Shown here: positions 5,163 to 7,034 of the stretch, piece by piece
Layout of the letters: each line of letters opens with the position of its first letter
Position numbering within the stretch: position 1 is the first letter of the stretch
Source of the DNA: Anaerolinea sp.
Lineage (GTDB): Bacteria; Chloroflexota; Anaerolineae; Anaerolineales; Villigracilaceae
Assembly: GCA_020720965.1 (NCBI GenBank)
Contig: DYNS01000161.1
Span: forward strand, 1-7,034
Direction of reading: 5' to 3'
DNA: 7,034 bases
Notes under the pieces: model-generated
Database searches by the model: none
What the model was told of the DNA's origin: nothing
The model's input: only the letters and a program-made list of their open reading frames with translations
Program-made: the position numbers and the translations under genes

Positions 5163-6563
5163 TCACTTGGTCAGATGCTCAAAGAGCAGGGGCAGGTTGG
5201 CAAGGAGGGGCTGCATCCATTGGGGGAAAAGTCCGAGCAAAAACAGGCTGAGCAAGCCCAGGCTGATGAGAATCCGTTGCAGGGTGGTTTCCCCGCTCTT
5301 CCAGGTTTCCCCCGGCTCTGCCATGCCCAAAACCGCCAGCGAGCGCAGCGCCGCCACCCAAAGCCCCAGGCTGGCAACCCCCAACCAGGCAGCCGCCGGA
5401 AGGGAGAATTGAGCTAGTTTTTGCCACAATGCCTGCCGCACCGGAAAACTCGCCAGCAGGGGAACGCCCGCCAGTGCAAGGTTGGCAAGGGCAAGCCCGG
5501 CTGTTGCAAGGGGGTATTTCCGCGCCGCGCCGCGCAAAGCCGAAAAGCGCAGGCTACCAAATTTTTGATGGAGAACGCCCAAAGCGAGAGTCCAGACCCC
5601 TAGGGCGGCAGTGCGCGGGATGATGAAGTAGAAAATGGCTTGCAGGGCAAAAGCCCGGTCTGGCAGGCTGAGGGCGGCGAGGGAGATGCCCACCTCCGCA
5701 ATGGCGGCGTAAGCAGCCACCCGCCCCAAATGACGCTGAAACGCCGCCCAAATCCCAGCAGAAGCCGCCGTAAACAAGCCCGCCACTTGCAAGGCAAAAG
5801 CCAGGTCGGATGATTCGCGCAGCCAGGAGTAACGGTCTAAAAAGTTGAGGGCAAAGACCAGGCTAAAAGTGGGGAAAACGCTCAACACAAACCCGGCGGC
5901 GTAGGGGGAGGTTTCTTCCATCAGCAGGGGAGCCCAGGTGTAGAAAGGGAAAAGCGCCAGAAGGAGGGAAAAACCCAAACTGAGCAGGGCTGCCGCCTGT
6001 GAGATTTGCGCCACTTCGCCGGGGACAGCCTCCACCCCGGAGAGCAAAACCCCGGCGAAGAGGATGGCAGGCATGGCAAGGGTCTGATGGATGAGAAAGC
6101 GCAGAACGCCCCGCCCGGCAGCCCCGCCCGGCGGCGCGAGCAGGGGCAGCGAGATGAGTACCGCCATCTCTATCAGCAGCCCGGCGTATAAAAAGGGTTG
6201 CACCGCCAGCGAAGCCACCAGCAAGGCAAGCAACATGAGCCCCAGCGGCACAATCCGCCGGGCAGCAGAGACAGCCTGCGCCCCAAAGAACCAGAAGGAG
6301 GCAACCAGGTAGATGAGGACGAGCAGGGGCTGGTCGGCGGCGGTGAGGCTGATTTGTCGCCCCCAAAAAACCAGGGTGGAATCAATACGGAGGGAGTAAG
6401 CGCCGAGGCGTTGCGCCGTATCTGGGGGCAGGAACAAGGCTGTAGCGGCCAATCCCAGGCTGAGGAGGGTTCCGAGCCAGGCAACCCAACGCTCCCTGGG
6501 CAAAAAAAGCAGCAGCCCGCCCAAAACGGCGGGGAGGAGAATCCAGACGGTTGGGGCGTTCAT
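5163..6563 (-). CDS. NuoL/M/N-family antiporter-like membrane subunit, atypical
   Basis: A 466-residue integral membrane protein with about 14 hydrophobic helices, the length and topology of the proton-pumping subunits of complex I and Mrp/hydrogenase-4 complexes. Family landmarks are the TM5 glutamate E132 (LLIEMAVLI), the TM7 region FPFYTWAPLL (205-214, compare PFHTWLP), the broken-helix segment ETSPYAAG (217-224), GRVAAYAAIAEVG (280-292, compare KRLLAYSSIxHxG) and LAGVPLLASFPVR (364-376, compare LAGxPPLAGFxxK). By eye alignment the usual lysines are replaced: TM7 Lys by L201, TM8 Lys by P231 and TM10 Lys by A320, while R376 stands at the TM12 site. It may therefore be a structural or divergent subunit and not a standard proton channel. 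The ATG at 6563 overlaps the preceding stop by 4 bp (ATGA), and GGAG lies 8 bases upstream. This suggests translational coupling and perhaps a complex with the upstream small membrane protein. Confidence 0.85.
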   Translation of the reverse strand: MNAPTVWILLPAVLGGLLLFLPRERWVAWLGTLLSLGLAATALFLPPDTAQRLGAYSLRIDSTLVFWGRQISLTAADQPLLVLIYLVASFWFFGAQAVSAARRIVPLGLMLLALLVASLAVQPFLYAGLLIEMAVLISLPLLAPPGGAAGRGVLRFLIHQTLAMPAILFAGVLLSGVEAVPGEVAQISQAAALLSLGFSLLLALFPFYTWAPLLMEETSPYAAGFVLSVFPTFSLVFALNFLDRYSWLRESSDLAFALQVAGLFTAASAGIWAAFQRHLGRVAAYAAIAEVGISLAALSLPDRAFALQAIFYFIIPRTAALGVWTLALGVLHQKFGSLRFSALRGAARKYPLATAGLALANLALAGVPLLASFPVRQALWQKLAQFSLPAAAWLGVASLGLWVAALRSLAVLGMAEPGETWKSGETTLQRILISLGLLSLFLLGLFPQWMQPLLANLPLLFEHLTK

Positions 6564-7034
6564 CCGGGCTGCTCCGTTTCCGGGTCGTTGAGCAGGATGA
6601 GATACGCGCCTGCCAGGGCAATGCCGAGGGTGATAACCGCCAACATGCCGGTAACAAGGACGGCGTTTTCTGCCAGGGCGTAGAGGATTTCAAAACCGGA
6701 GAGAAAGGTGAGAAGCCCCAGGGTAACGCGCAAGGGTTGGGCGTTTAGTCCCAACTGAAGCAAGCCCATCACCATCAGCAGCGCCGCGCCCAGCAGGCTA
6801 AAAAACGGCAGGGTAGGGAAGGCTGCCCCAAGCCCCTGAGCAATGGCAAAGACAGCCACGAGCGCCAGCCCCACCGAAAAAATGCGAAAAAGCCAGCCCT
6901 GTGGCTGGGATGTCTCCGGGCGCAGGTCATCCCTGTCCACCCTGGTCATGCTCAGGGTGGCGGCGGACATCCAACCGGCGATGAGTTTGATGGCGGCGAG
7001 GGGGAATTCCCAATGGGAGAGGATAAGCAAGAAA
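6560..7034 (-). CDS. Small multi-pass membrane protein, possible NuoK/HyfE-like partner (5' end off the right edge)
   Basis: The frame runs without a stop to the right edge. The only start near the end is a TTG at 7030, preceded by an in-frame TTC, so the true start probably lies just outside and I treat the gene as 5' partial. The visible protein, numbered from the TTG, has 156 residues. It has an N-terminal hydrophobic or amphipathic helix (about 8-28), a short charged loop (DRDDLRPETSQPQ, 32-44), then four helices at about 45-68, 72-92, 99-119 and 122-147, and a soluble tail NDPETEQPG. The last two helices, with FEILYALAE (113-121) followed by a Gly/Ala/Leu-rich helix ending GAYLILL (141-147), recall small complex-I/hydrogenase-4 subunits of the NuoK/HyfE type, which carry membrane glutamates; here E114 and E121 are candidates. 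This likeness is weak. The 4-bp overlap with the antiporter-like gene supports a shared complex. Confidence 0.75.
   Translation of the reverse strand, partial: FLLILSHWEFPLAAIKLIAGWMSAATLSMTRVDRDDLRPETSQPQGWLFRIFSVGLALVAVFAIAQGLGAAFPTLPFFSLLGAALLMVMGLLQLGLNAQPLRVTLGLLTFLSGFEILYALAENAVLVTGMLAVITLGIALAGAYLILLNDPETEQPG

Noticed and set aside
1..7034. tRNA, rRNA, CRISPR array, insertion sequence or riboswitch
   Set aside because: The genes fill almost the whole window, gaps are at most about 65 bp, and I saw no cloverleaf, direct-repeat array, transposase or terminal inverted repeats.

Overview
The window is a tightly packed, single-strand gene block. All seven genes read on the minus strand, so transcription runs from high to low coordinates. 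The sequence is GC-rich. The coiled-coil protein, the membrane zinc-ribbon protein and the Pro/Ala/Ser-rich lipoprotein resemble uncharacterised proteins I associate with Chloroflexota, probably class Anaerolineae. That placement is recall and inference, because no rRNA or other marker is present.

In transcription order: (1) a small membrane protein, open at the right edge, overlaps by 4 bp (2) a 466-residue membrane protein of the NuoL/M/N (Mrp/hydrogenase-4 antiporter-like) family. This protein keeps the TM5 glutamate but, by eye, lacks several of the lysines used for proton transfer. After a 60-bp gap with a candidate -10 box comes (3) a soluble, almost wholly coiled-coil protein of unknown function. 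It is followed after 16 bp by (4) selB, the selenocysteine-specific elongation factor; then after 15 bp by (5) a two-TM protein with eight zinc-ribbon cysteines; then after 26 bp by (6) an enolase-superfamily enzyme of the o-succinylbenzoate synthase / N-succinylamino acid racemase type. A strong intrinsic terminator (8-bp perfect stem plus a T-rich tail) follows. (7) A lipoprotein gene starts only about a dozen bases past that tail and runs off the left edge.

The short gaps and good Shine-Dalgarno sequences suggest genes 3-6 form one transcription unit, perhaps started in the gap before gene 3. Genes 1-2 are translationally coupled and probably form the end of an upstream membrane-complex operon. 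There is no obvious shared pathway: a translation factor, a racemase/menaquinone-type enzyme and two unknowns sit together. No selenoprotein, selA, selC or selD is visible.

There are no RNA genes, CRISPR arrays, insertion sequences or long repeats, and no gene-free stretch longer than 300 bases. The main leads are the degenerate antiporter-like subunit with its small partner, the coiled-coil gene next to selB, the terminator placed just ahead of the lipoprotein start, and several G-quadruplex-type motifs on the template strand.
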